NCBI RefSeq assembly: GCF_001636315.1
Contig: NZ_KV440949.1
Coordinates: forward strand, 1,528,703-1,592,702
DNA: 64,000 nt
From: Neobacillus mesonae
GTDB taxonomy: Bacteria; Bacillota; Bacilli; Bacillales; Cytobacillaceae
Reading direction: 5' to 3'
Of the stretch, positions 8,597 through 17,279 are shown in pieces. The stretch's first letter is position 1; every line of letters begins with the position of its first letter. The notes under the pieces were generated by a model. It had not been told where the DNA came from. It searched no databases and saw only the letters and a list, made by a program, of their open reading frames with translations. The translations under genes were made by a program, and so were the position numbers.

Positions 8597-9463
8597 TTAT
8601 CCGCGTTTAAAACCCTCACCTAATACCTCCGCAGCGTCCATAACAACGACAAATGCAGACGGGTCAAGGCTTTTGACCAATTGTTTCAATTTTGTGAACT
8701 CGGTTTGGTCAACGACACACATTAATACCGGCCTTTCATGATCGGTAAATCCTCCAAAGGCTGAAAATTTTGTGACACCGCGGTCTATTTTCTTCAGGAT
8801 CCCTTCGCGTACTTCTTCCTGCTTATCTGTGATGATCATCGCCATCTTTGACCGGCCGAAACCGATCTGTACTAAGTCAATCGTTTTGCTGGTAACATAC
8901 AAGCCAATTAAGGCATACAGCGCTTTTTCAATGTCAAAAACAATGGCTGCTGTCAGGACGATTAATCCATCAATCATCACAATGCATCTTCCAAGTGTAA
9001 AACCAGTATATTTGTTGATAATTTGCGCTGCTAAATCTGTTCCGCCGGTTGAGGCATTGCCGCGAAACACTATTCCGAGTCCAAGGCCCACACCAATACC
9101 GCCGAATAAAGCGCCTAGCAAAGCATCATGTGTCCACGGCTCCCAGCTTTTTGTCAAAAACACCACAAACGGAAGAAAAATAGTCCCTGCCAACGTTTTC
9201 ACTCCGTAGTGTTTTCCTAATAAAACCACTCCGGCGATAAATAATGGAATGTTAAACGCCCATTGTACATACGCCGGCTCCAGCCCAAGGACAGATTTCA
9301 AAATCGTACTAATGCCGCTGACCCCGCCGGATGCCACCTTATTCGGCAATAAAAATACATTAAATGATATCGCTATGATGGCTGAGCCCAGAAGAACCAA
9401 TAAATAATCTGCTGCAATTCGTAATTTGGGGTTTGTTTCTGTTAGATGATTGATTCGATTCAT
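8597..9463 (-). CDS. yvjA: YitT-family membrane protein (YvjA-like)
   Basis: A 288-residue protein with five to six hydrophobic segments in the first 200 residues (for example LLVLLGSAIIAISFNVFLL) and a soluble C-terminal DUF2179 domain of about 80 residues (MIITDKQEEVREGILKK). Family and length fit YitT/YvjA, whose molecular role is unknown. In B. subtilis yvjA lies between prfB and cccB, exactly as here, so the symbol rests on synteny. AGAGGGGAA precedes the ATG. It is separated from prfB by a strong terminator. Confidence 0.88.
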   Translation of the reverse strand: MNRINHLTETNPKLRIAADYLLVLLGSAIIAISFNVFLLPNKVASGGVSGISTILKSVLGLEPAYVQWAFNIPLFIAGVVLLGKHYGVKTLAGTIFLPFVVFLTKSWEPWTHDALLGALFGGIGVGLGLGIVFRGNASTGGTDLAAQIINKYTGFTLGRCIVMIDGLIVLTAAIVFDIEKALYALIGLYVTSKTIDLVQIGFGRSKMAMIITDKQEEVREGILKKIDRGVTKFSAFGGFTDHERPVLMCVVDQTEFTKLKQLVKSLDPSAFVVVMDAAEVLGEGFKRG

Positions 9464-9607
9464 GTGTAATTCCCCTCTAAAATGCTTTTAACCGCTACTG
9501 AGTATAGCATGGGTAAATAATGGTGTAAATGCCAATTAACTGCCGTGTTAAATCAGTAAATTTCTAATAGCATTTGCTATTAAAGGGGGTTTCATTAGGG
9601 TACATAC

Positions 9608-9650
9608 AATAAAAGCCTTTGCCGAAACTCTGCCGGCAAAGGCTTTTATT
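9608..9650 (-). terminator. Intrinsic terminator of prfB
   Basis: AAAAGCCTTTGCCG (9611-9624) and CGGCAAAGGCTTTT (9634-9647) form a perfect 14-base stem ending in T residues on the minus strand. Confidence 0.85.
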
Positions 9651-9654
9651 TTGA

Positions 9655-10756
9655 TTATGAAATTCTCGAACGCAGGTAAGCATTGATAAACTGATCAATG
9701 TCACCATCCATTACCGCTTGAACATTACCGGTCTCGGTGCCTGTACGGTGGTCTTTTACCATTGAATAAGGGTGGAATACGTAGGAGCGGATTTGGCTTC
9801 CCCAGCCGATTTCCTTTTGCTCACCACGAATTTCCGCAAGCGCCTTTTCCTTTTCTTCCAGTTCCCGTTGGTAGAGTTTCGCCTTTAACATTTTCATTGC
9901 ATGTTCCCGGTTTTGAATCTGGGAACGCTCCGTTTGGCAGGAGACAACAATTCCTGTTGGTGTGTGCGTGATTCGAACTGCAGATTCCGTTTTATTGATA
10001 TGCTGCCCGCCGGCACCGCTCGCACGGTACGTATCAATCCGCAAGTCTTCCGAACGAATCTCAATTTCAATATCGTCATTGAATTCAGGCATTACATCAC
10101 AGGAGACGAATGAAGTATGACGACGCCCTGAAGAATCAAATGGGGAAATCCGCACAAGACGGTGAACACCTTTTTCTGCTTTCAAATAGCCATATGCATT
10201 ATGACCATTGATGCCAAGCGTAACACTTTTGATTCCGGCTTCATCACCAGGCAGATAATCTAGGGTCACTACCTTAAACCCCTTACTCTCAGCCCAGCGT
10301 GTGTACATCCTGAGCAGCATCGAACCCCAATCCTGCGACTCCGTGCCGCCAGCACCCGGGTGAAGCTCTAAGATTGCATTATTTTTATCATATTCATCGC
10401 TTAAAAGAAGCTGTAATTCAAAATCATTTAAACGATTTGAGAGCTGCCCTAATTCTTCTTCAAGTTCTGACTGAAGTTCTTCATCAGCCTCTTCTTTAAC
10501 GAGTTCATAGGTTAATTCAAGATTCTCAAATGTTTCATTGAGTTCATGAAATTCATTGACTTGGTCCTTTAAGCCATTCGCCTCGCTGATTACCTTTTGC
10601 GCTTCCTGCTGGTCATTCCAAAAATCAGGATGCAGCATAATATCGTCTAGCTCCGCAATTCTGGCTTCCTTATTTTCGAGGTCAAAGAGACCCCCTAAAG
10701 TCAGCTAATGTCACAGCCATTTTTTCAAGTGTATTACGAATTTCTGCTAGTTCCAT
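9655..10756 (-). CDS. prfB: Peptide chain release factor 2, made through a programmed +1 frameshift
   Basis: RF2 ends translation at UGA and UAA. The gene is in two frames. The ATG at 10756 opens 24 codons ([12 protein letters not shown]...) that end at CTT TGA, with the in-frame TGA at 10682-10684. Just before it is AGGGGG (minus strand of 10691-10696), the internal Shine-Dalgarno that promotes the +1 slip at CTTTGAC. After the shift the frame continues as [13 protein letters not shown] to the end, giving 366 residues, the usual length. The domain signatures are [12 protein letters not shown] (GGQ peptidyl-hydrolysis loop) and SPF in [10 protein letters not shown] (stop-codon recognition). 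This is autoregulation by RF2 level, not a broken gene. In B. subtilis secA lies directly upstream; here it is separated by the cytochrome block and inverted. Confidence 0.97.
10681..10696 (-). promoter_or_regulatory. prfB: Programmed +1 frameshift site in prfB
   Basis: On the minus strand AGGGGG is followed by TCT and then CTTTGAC. This is the conserved RF2 slip site with its stimulatory Shine-Dalgarno; the TGA is at 10682-10684. Confidence 0.95.
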
Positions 10757-10861
10757 GTTTTCCACCTCTATAATAAATGTACAATATTTTAATCGCAACA
10801 TCCTTGTTCGTTCTTGTCCACCATATATTATAACGTGAAAATAGGGGGAAATTCAAAATTT

Positions 10862-10890
10862 AAAAAAACGAGGGAATTCCCTCGTTTTTT
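10862..10890 (-). terminator. Intrinsic terminator after the heptaheme cytochrome gene
   Basis: The sequence is a perfect palindrome with an ACGAGGG/CCCTCGT core centred at 10876.5, flanked by A and T tracts and overlapping the stop codon. Confidence 0.85.
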
Positions 10891-12883
10891 ATTGACTAAC
10901 CGGATTATCCAATTCAGAAGCACTCGGTTCTGCATTTGGTGTTTGATTAGTTATACTCGGAGCGTGGGCTGCTTCGATAAATGTTTTTGATTCTCCACCA
11001 TGACATTGAGAACATACAAGATCTTTCCCTTGATGTTCAATTATTGTCTTATTAAACTTAGCAGTTCTCCCGTATAGGACAGTATTATTTTTAGTTTTGT
11101 GACATGCAAGGCAAAATTGGCGTTCAGCCGCCGCATTCCACCTTCCGCTTGTTTTTGAAAATTTACTTAGATTTTCATCTGGCTGAATATTCCCTAGGTC
11201 TTCCCTTAACATTTTTATGTTATTAGACCCATGTGTTTCATGACATTCTGCGCAGGGCAGCTGGCCTTTTAAGCGGCTGCCGCTATCTTTCGTTTTAATA
11301 ATATTATGTCCGGATTGATTAGTGAAATTTTCGTTTGTGTAAAATTGAGCGATATTCTTATTCTTTGATTTATTGTGGCAGCTCAAACATAATGAAAAAT
11401 CGTCAGCACCGCCTGCTGCTGTGCTTGCTTTTTTATAGGTATAAGGTTCAAAATGGATTCCATTTTGGTCTTTAACCTTGTAGCTTTGCAAACTGTTCGG
11501 GTTAGCAGGTGTCCCAGGTATATGCGGATTATGACAGCTCGTACATGCAGCAGCTTTTTCCAAATGATTCTGAGCATGTTTAAATTTTGAAGTATTATAC
11601 TTATCAGCTTCTGGGATACCAGTACTGCTCAATGTACCGTCATGACAAGCCAAACAGAGATTATCTTCTTTAGCCCTTATGGTTCCTCCCTCAAGATTGG
11701 GATTTCCCCCATTATGAGTGCTATGACAATAGGCACAGGCATTCGTTACATTCGAATAGTTTCCATGAATATTAAAATCTAAAGACCTCTGATCGTCCGG
11801 GATGTCGGCAATATGTTCGCCGGTTCCTTGATTAAAATCCTTTACATCTTGATGATGGGCGCTGACAGTCGTAAATTTAAGGAATCTAGGAATAATATTA
11901 AACTCCAAATCATTTTTAAAATTTGGATTTAAGTAAACATCATAACTTGTTCCGGCAGTAAAAGTTTTTTCAGGTGTAAAGGTATATACATAAGCCGTAA
12001 CGTCTTCATCTATTATTGTTTCCTTAATTCGTTTTTCTTTCCCTTCAACAGCTTCTCCAAAAACCGTTATCAAAGGTTGATTTTCAGGTATTGATCCGGT
12101 ACTTCTAACTTCAATTAAAATTTGATAATTCAAAGGTACTCTAGTCATATCCTCAGCTGGCAGAAATCCTCTTGGAGCTTTTTTACCAGGGGTATATTGA
12201 TCCGCCCTTCCTCGTGGTATAAGAAACATGTTTGCCATATAAGGTCTATTGCCTATTTTTTTGACAGTGAGCTGATTTCCCGTGGTTTCGTTAGAAGCAG
12301 GCTGGTCCATACTTGGATTTTCTTGATCAGGTTCACTTGTACCAGAATCAACAGTACCAGGCTGCTTTCCATCCATTTCCGCAGGATTGTCGCCTGCAGC
12401 AGTTGGTTGAGCAGAATCGGCTGTCCCATCGAGAGCCGCAGCAGTCGTTTGTGACTGCCCAACAGTAATTGTTTGTTCTGACTTATTACTAAAACCTTGT
12501 TGATCAGATACAAAAAATGTAATCTTATGAACCCCTTGACTGAAATCTTTTACATAAGTAAAATCAGCAAAATTTGCCTGGGGTGTTATCGTCAGCTTTC
12601 CATCCTCAGTAATATCAATAGGCTGCTCAGCATTCTTCGGCTGTTCAAATACCTTTACTATCAGTTCATTTGGCGGGGTTTGTTCATCGGAAATTATTCC
12701 TGTAAATTCAACCGTTGTAACTTCAAATAATGATCCCGCAGCTGGAGCCGTTACTGTGATTTCCGGTTCTCCAGATGCTGAAAAAACATGTGTTTCAGGA
12801 GAATACAAAAGGAAAGAACTTATAAAAAGACTCAATATGACAACGTATAAAACAAATTTCCGTTTGTAGTTCATCCTTTTCAT
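10889..12883 (-). CDS. Secreted heptaheme c-type cytochrome with N-terminal Ig-like domains
   Basis: About 664 residues. The signal peptide is in the first 30 residues (KRKFVLYVVILSLFISSFLL). Residues about 40-145 look like an Ig-like beta-sandwich, 145-200 is an acidic Pro/Ser/Thr linker, and about 215-345 resembles a second Ig (SbsA/Big_5-like) domain. Seven CXXCH haem sites follow: CAYCH, CLACH, CTSCH, CLSCH, CAECH, CLACH and CSQCH, several in the doubled-CXXCH style with nearby His. There is no C-terminal anchor; the Ig-like part may hold the haem domain at the wall. I chose the ATG at 12883, which has AAAGGATG 7 bases upstream. A hairpin and an extended -10 precede the gene, so it may have its own transcript. 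No electron acceptor can be assigned. Confidence 0.85.
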   Translation of the reverse strand: MKRMNYKRKFVLYVVILSLFISSFLLYSPETHVFSASGEPEITVTAPAAGSLFEVTTVEFTGIISDEQTPPNELIVKVFEQPKNAEQPIDITEDGKLTITPQANFADFTYVKDFSQGVHKITFFVSDQQGFSNKSEQTITVGQSQTTAAALDGTADSAQPTAAGDNPAEMDGKQPGTVDSGTSEPDQENPSMDQPASNETTGNQLTVKKIGNRPYMANMFLIPRGRADQYTPGKKAPRGFLPAEDMTRVPLNYQILIEVRSTGSIPENQPLITVFGEAVEGKEKRIKETIIDEDVTAYVYTFTPEKTFTAGTSYDVYLNPNFKNDLEFNIIPRFLKFTTVSAHHQDVKDFNQGTGEHIADIPDDQRSLDFNIHGNYSNVTNACAYCHSTHNGGNPNLEGGTIRAKEDNLCLACHDGTLSSTGIPEADKYNTSKFKHAQNHLEKAAACTSCHNPHIPGTPANPNSLQSYKVKDQNGIHFEPYTYKKASTAAGGADDFSLCLSCHNKSKNKNIAQFYTNENFTNQSGHNIIKTKDSGSRLKGQLPCAECHETHGSNNIKMLREDLGNIQPDENLSKFSKTSGRWNAAAERQFCLACHKTKNNTVLYGRTAKFNKTIIEHQGKDLVCSQCHGGESKTFIEAAHAPSITNQTPNAEPSASELDNPVSQ

Positions 12884-12934
12884 GATATTCATCCTTTTCT
12901 CTTTACTCTCAACCTAGAAAAAATGTTTTATTTT

Positions 12935-12943
12935 ATTATATCA
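12935..12943 (-). promoter_or_regulatory. Candidate extended -10 promoter for the heptaheme gene
   Basis: On the minus strand TGA-TATAAT (TATAAT at 12935-12940) matches an extended -10. The -35 is poor. It lies about 50 bases upstream of the start codon. Confidence 0.45.
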
Positions 12944-13011
12944 ACTGAATCATCATTAATTTTCTTCATTAGTTTAAGATTTTTGACAATTTTGCATCAA
13001 TCTGGAATAAT

Positions 13012-13045
13012 AAACAAGGCAGTAATAATTACTATTACTACCTTG
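13012..13045 (-). terminator. Hairpin between the hexaheme and heptaheme cytochrome genes
   Basis: AACAAGG-AGTAATA pairs with TATTACT-CCTTGTT, one mismatch in a 15-base stem, then a T-rich stretch on the minus strand. It could be a terminator or attenuator. A second weaker inverted repeat (GCTAAC...GTTAGC) is at 13071-13099. Confidence 0.5.
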
Positions 13046-13102
13046 TTAATTTACATTACAATTTTCATCGGCTAACTAATAGTGGGGCTATTGGTTAGCT
13101 TT

Positions 13103-14194
13103 TTATCTAATGTCAGATTTACCTTTAAATAGTTTAATAGGGTTGCCGTATCTGTCTACCCCATCAGTTAAGTATTTATCTTCAGGCTGCTGTGTATCGA
13201 TCGCATGTGAAGATTGGTGACATGTCCAGCATACAGCCATGTTGGTATATTTCTTAAGTGATGATGTTTTCACGCCTTTACTGTTCACACTTACATCCTT
13301 CATATAAGCTTCAGCTTTTTCTTGAGTCCACCCACCATTTACATAATCAGCAATTGTTTTTCCTTGAGTATCTTTAAGCATTGTAATATCGGTACCATGT
13401 GCATAGTGACAGCTTGCACAGTTTCTTCCGGCAGAAGAACTATTTGTGGTATGTCCGTAATGGTTCGTATGGTTAGGAGCACCACTGCTGCCTAAGTAGT
13501 CATCATGGCAGGCACCACAGAATTTAGCATAGTTCACTTTGTCAGTGTTGCCTTTAGGGCCGACAGATGTTGTGATTTTTAACCCAGACATTGTCGAGCT
13601 GTTGTTGATATCTGCATAAGCAGGGTCTTCCTTCAATTCAAGATTAATAGACTTTGTTCCTTTTGTAACACCAGAATAGCTAACTCCAATGACAGATTCA
13701 CTTAGTAACCTGTCATTAACAGATCCGTGTGGATTGTGACAGCTGGAGCATTCTAATTCACCAACAGATTTATTGGCATATGCCCCTGGAGCCGATCCAA
13801 TCTGGATGCCTTTGCCAACATCATGCATTGAAGCACTTTCATGTGTACTGTTAAAAATACCAGCGCCAGATGCTGTTTTTACGTTATAGAAGCCCATTGT
13901 ACCGTCATGGCAGGATAAACACATATCGGGCTCTGAATTTTGAAACTTAAGTAACGTTTCGTTACTGCCATTATGGGCGCTATGACAGTTTCCGCAGGAG
14001 TTCGTATTGTTTTGGAAATTGCCATGGGTCCTGTGTTGATTAGCATCACCATTATTATCAACAGTACCAACATTAATGCCAGGTGCTGGGTTGCTCGGCG
14101 TTGCCGTGAAACCTTCTGCGGAGGCCAACGCGGCAAACATACCAAGTAGAATAAGCGTTAACAGTGCAGAAAAACCAAGTTTAATCTTACTCAT
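13103..14194 (-). CDS. Secreted hexaheme c-type cytochrome
   Basis: A 363-residue protein with a cleavable signal peptide (LGFSALLTLILLGMFAALASAEG, cleavage after about residue 26) and six haem sites: CGNCH, CLSCH, CSSCH, CGACH, CASCH and CWTCH. Motifs such as CGNCHSAHNGSN and CSSCHNPHGS place it in the doubled-CXXCH multiheme group, where a His two residues after the motif can serve as a ligand. There is no membrane anchor after the signal, so the mature protein should be free outside the membrane or held by partner proteins. It follows the NHL gene by 115 bases on the same strand with AGGGAGG before its ATG. It shares its haem-site style with the heptaheme protein downstream, and the two are probably successive extracellular carriers; that order is inference. 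Confidence 0.87.
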   Translation of the reverse strand: MSKIKLGFSALLTLILLGMFAALASAEGFTATPSNPAPGINVGTVDNNGDANQHRTHGNFQNNTNSCGNCHSAHNGSNETLLKFQNSEPDMCLSCHDGTMGFYNVKTASGAGIFNSTHESASMHDVGKGIQIGSAPGAYANKSVGELECSSCHNPHGSVNDRLLSESVIGVSYSGVTKGTKSINLELKEDPAYADINNSSTMSGLKITTSVGPKGNTDKVNYAKFCGACHDDYLGSSGAPNHTNHYGHTTNSSSAGRNCASCHYAHGTDITMLKDTQGKTIADYVNGGWTQEKAEAYMKDVSVNSKGVKTSSLKKYTNMAVCWTCHQSSHAIDTQQPEDKYLTDGVDRYGNPIKLFKGKSDIR

Positions 14195-14309
14195 GTCTAA
14201 AAACCTCCCTAAAAAAATCTTTCTCTCTGTTTTTCTCTGTACCTTTTACGTCTTGTCAAAACGAAATTTCCTTCCTCCCGGGCCTCACCCCCTTAACGTC
14301 ATACAAATG

Positions 14310-15275
14310 TTAATAGAATACTTGGATTCTTTTATTAACTGTATCCGTGACATAAATTGCCCCATTTTCATCTATAAACAGGCCGTTTGGCAAATAAAAT
14401 TGACCATTATCAGTCCCCATTCCGCCTAATACTTCTGCCTCTTTTCCATCTTTGTCATAAACATAAATGTTATGGGACATATTGCTCACGATATAAACAT
14501 TTCCTCTTGAATCAACACCAACACCTCTTGGATTTACAAAAATTGATTCACCTTTTCCATCCTGTGATCCATTAATAATTTTTAAAAACTTACCATCCTT
14601 ATTGAAAACTTGAATTCTATTATTTCCTGAATCGGTAACATAAATCTGCCCTTCCTTGTCAACGGCGACGGCATTTGGTGCAATGAATTGTCCATTTCCG
14701 GTACCAGCCTTGCCAATTTCCATTGATTTTTTGCCGTCCATATCAAAAATAAACAATTTGTTTTCTTTAATATCCGTAACATATAGCTTTTCATCATAGA
14801 TCCGCAAACCGCCGGGAGCTTTAAGAAGCTTGTCTTGATCCGGGAAATACTTGATAAACTTTCCATCCGTATCAAAAATTGAAATATTGCCGTTGTAGAG
14901 ATCCGCTACGTAGATATTCCCGCTCTTATCACCGGAGATTCCGTACGGAAATTGCAATTCCCCTTTATCTGAACCAGCTTTACCAAACGTTGAAATATTA
15001 TTACCTGACTGGTCAAATACTTGGACCTCTTGGTTATTTGTGTCTGTTGCGTAAATCAGGCTGCCAATTTTCGCAACATCCATCGGTTTATTCAAAGGCT
15101 TTTCGAAGTTTCCATAAAACGCCTGCCTAAACTCCGGTGTACCCCCCGCTGGATTAGCCGCAGCGACAATTGGTTTAATGGCAGGATCCAAATTTAAAAA
15201 CGTAATGCCGGTAAAAAGAGCCGCCGTAAGGACAACAATGGTTCCCATCCATATATAAACAGATTTCTTTTTCAC
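14310..15275 (-). CDS. Membrane-anchored six-bladed NHL beta-propeller protein
   Basis: A 321-residue protein. An N-terminal signal anchor (VYIWMGTIVVLTAALFTGITFL) is followed by about six NHL repeats of 40-45 residues with recurring G-IYV-D--N-RIQVF (for example GQIYVTDSGNNRIQVFNKDG). The start is a GTG with GAGGAGA upstream. NHL propellers are protein-interaction scaffolds, and similar proteins are encoded within multiheme cytochrome clusters of metal-respiring bacteria. Here it sits between the TPR gene (16 bases upstream) and the hexaheme cytochrome, so a structural role in a cytochrome complex outside the membrane is the best guess. No catalytic residues are recognised. Confidence 0.85.
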   Translation of the reverse strand: MKKKSVYIWMGTIVVLTAALFTGITFLNLDPAIKPIVAAANPAGGTPEFRQAFYGNFEKPLNKPMDVAKIGSLIYATDTNNQEVQVFDQSGNNISTFGKAGSDKGELQFPYGISGDKSGNIYVADLYNGNISIFDTDGKFIKYFPDQDKLLKAPGGLRIYDEKLYVTDIKENKLFIFDMDGKKSMEIGKAGTGNGQFIAPNAVAVDKEGQIYVTDSGNNRIQVFNKDGKFLKIINGSQDGKGESIFVNPRGVGVDSRGNVYIVSNMSHNIYVYDKDGKEAEVLGGMGTDNGQFYLPNGLFIDENGAIYVTDTVNKRIQVFY

Positions 15276-15291
15276 TCGTGGTCATCTCCTC

Positions 15292-15981
15292 TTAATGATC
15301 CTTGGATGCAATTTTCGTTAATGCTTCCGACGCAGGCTTATAAAGCGGATCATAGCTTAATGCCTTTTTGTAGAGTTCTTCGGCATCCTTTACTTTGCCT
15401 TGATCCTCCGCGACTTTTCCCATTTCAAAAATAATATCGGTATTTGCAGGCATTAATTTGTTCGCCTTTTCAAGAGATGCCAATGAATCTTTGTACATTT
15501 TCAGTTTTCGATAGATCATGCCTTCCAACAAATGGCCTTTATAATCTTTCGGCGCTAATTCTACCGCTTTTTTGGACTGTTTTAAGGCATCGTCATAGCG
15601 TTTTTGGTCGTTATAAACTAGTCCCAAATTGAAATAGCCGCCCACATTCTTTTTGTCTAAATCAATGGCAATCTGTAATTGTTTTACAGCTTCATCATTC
15701 CTTCCTTTTAAATGGTAGGAGTAACCGAGATTAATACGATTTTCTGGATTATTTGACTCCTTACTAACCATATCCTCGTAGTAAGCAATTTGTTCATCAA
15801 GTCTGCTTTGATTTTTATCCGTCCAGACGAATTTATCACATATAAAGTAGCCTCCAATCAAGCTGATTAACAATGTTCCGATAATCATCATTGTTGCTTG
15901 AAGTTTGGTAAAGTAATCTTTCTTCCTATTTATTCGTGACGGTTCATCTGTTTCGATTACAGGGATTTTTTTCGCCTCCAT
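15292..15981 (-). CDS. Membrane-anchored TPR protein of the cytochrome operon
   Basis: A 229-residue protein with one transmembrane segment (about residues 30-50, MMIIGTLLISLIGGYFICDKFVW) and four to five tetratricopeptide repeats facing outward (RINLGYSYHLKGRNDEAVKQL, GYFNLGLVYNDQKRYDDALKQ, GHLLEGMIYRKLKMYKDSLASL, IIFEMGKVAEDQGKVKDAEELY). TPR proteins such as NrfG and CcmI assist haem attachment to multiheme apocytochromes, so a chaperone or assembly role for the neighbouring cytochromes is plausible; this is inference. It is 16 bases upstream of the NHL gene and has GAGGTGG before its ATG. No haem lyase gene is visible in the window. Confidence 0.83.
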   Translation of the reverse strand: MEAKKIPVIETDEPSRINRKKDYFTKLQATMMIIGTLLISLIGGYFICDKFVWTDKNQSRLDEQIAYYEDMVSKESNNPENRINLGYSYHLKGRNDEAVKQLQIAIDLDKKNVGGYFNLGLVYNDQKRYDDALKQSKKAVELAPKDYKGHLLEGMIYRKLKMYKDSLASLEKANKLMPANTDIIFEMGKVAEDQGKVKDAEELYKKALSYDPLYKPASEALTKIASKDH

Positions 15982-16101
15982 AAGTATCCACCTCTTTTTT
16001 CATCAGTTACCTATTGGGAAACCGCATGCATGTCTTTTAAATGATTAAGCCCCAACTATGAGCTTTAACATCTCAGCCAATGCCAATAACTTCCTGATCG
16101 A

Positions 16102-17256
16102 TTATTTTTTATGACAAGATGTACATGTTTGTTTCACATGGCAGGTGTAACATCTTGCATCAGGTCGTTTGATAGTATCAACAGGGAACGGGTGCCCTTG
16201 GCGCCAATTATTCTGGTGTTTCATTTGGTGACAGGTTGCACAATTGATCGTGTTGTTACTGGATGTATTGGTTCGATTCGGGTCATGGCATGTATAGCAT
16301 TTTTCCTGATTTTGATTTGCCAGTGTTCCATGGTTTCCTATAAACGAAACAGCGTGGCTGGCCGGCCGTTTCTTATGGCAATTTTGGCAAAACGTATTTT
16401 CCTTCGCATAGGTGTGCTCATTTTTATTTGACGTCTTCTGATCAGGGTTTAAATACTGATCCACAATCGATGTGTCTTCATACCCCTCAAGTGCCGCAGC
16501 AGACATATATTTATGGCAGGAATTACACTTTTCTAAATCATTTTTCGCGATAATTCCATGTGTTGTTTTAAAATCCGCTGTTTTATGACTTTTTGGAACC
16601 ATTCCAGTTGCATGGCAGGCTTCACATTTTGTTGTGATTTTCCTCGCTATATGACAATCCATGCAGGTTTGCATCGACGGCAGAGTGAATTTCAAATCGG
16701 CCATAGCCGCTTGTCCCACCTTACTGTCCCATTTATCATAATCTGTTTTAAACGTCATGTTTCGATCGGCAATCTTACCATGGGCAACATTGTTATGACA
16801 TTGTGTACATTTAATTTTTTTCTCTATATGCCGATCATGCGGAATGATCAAATCCCCGGATGCGGAAACCTGGCGTTTTGACATATCATGGCACTTCTCG
16901 CAGGCGCTATTCGGTATTTCTTTTGTCATGCGAATAATGGCTGCCGTCGTAATCGCTTCATTACGTATATTCTTTACAGCTCCATTAACTTGAGCCTTAG
17001 CTATCTGTTTGACCCCTGGATCCTTATGACAATTAACACAATCTACTTCGGCATGTGTTGAGGCCTTCCACGTATAATACTCAGGCTTCATCTCGTGACA
17101 TGATGCACAGTACTTGGAGCTTGTGGCTGCTTCCTGCCCGAAGAACCCCAACGATAAAAAGACAATGAGAAAAAATAATGTTAAAGTCATAATTTTAAAC
17201 AGCTTATATCGAATACGGGGAGGGGCCGACCGCTCGTGTTTGTGCTCTTTATCCAT
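16102..17256 (-). CDS. Membrane-anchored dodecaheme c-type cytochrome, NapC/NirT-like N-terminus
   Basis: A 384-residue protein with twelve CXXCH motifs: CASCH, CVNCH, CEKCH, CTQCH, CMDCH, CEACH, CNSCH, CQNCH, CYTCH, CATCH, CYTCH and CTSCH. That is one haem per 32 residues, a very high density. One transmembrane helix (about residues 24-44) anchors it with the haems outside. The first site reads CASCHEM, with Met two residues after the His as in NrfH/NapC/CymA quinol dehydrogenases, followed by CVNCHKDPG. The first four haems therefore probably take electrons from menaquinol and the remaining eight extend the wire outward. It lies 23 bases after the decaheme gene. No CXXCK site is present, so it is not an NrfA-type nitrite reductase. 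Confidence 0.88.
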   Translation of the reverse strand: MDKEHKHERSAPPRIRYKLFKIMTLTLFFLIVFLSLGFFGQEAATSSKYCASCHEMKPEYYTWKASTHAEVDCVNCHKDPGVKQIAKAQVNGAVKNIRNEAITTAAIIRMTKEIPNSACEKCHDMSKRQVSASGDLIIPHDRHIEKKIKCTQCHNNVAHGKIADRNMTFKTDYDKWDSKVGQAAMADLKFTLPSMQTCMDCHIARKITTKCEACHATGMVPKSHKTADFKTTHGIIAKNDLEKCNSCHKYMSAAALEGYEDTSIVDQYLNPDQKTSNKNEHTYAKENTFCQNCHKKRPASHAVSFIGNHGTLANQNQEKCYTCHDPNRTNTSSNNTINCATCHQMKHQNNWRQGHPFPVDTIKRPDARCYTCHVKQTCTSCHKK

Positions 17257-17279
17257 AAAAGCGTCCCTCCAGAGTTTGA

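Noticed and set aside
10640-10756. prfB looks broken by a stop codon
   Set aside because: The stop is the conserved TGA of the programmed +1 frameshift, with AGGGGG and CTTTGAC in place; it is regulation, not a pseudogene.
12122-12730. Plus-strand open frames opposite the heptaheme cytochrome
   Set aside because: They are antisense shadows of a gene with seven intact haem motifs and have no ribosome sites.
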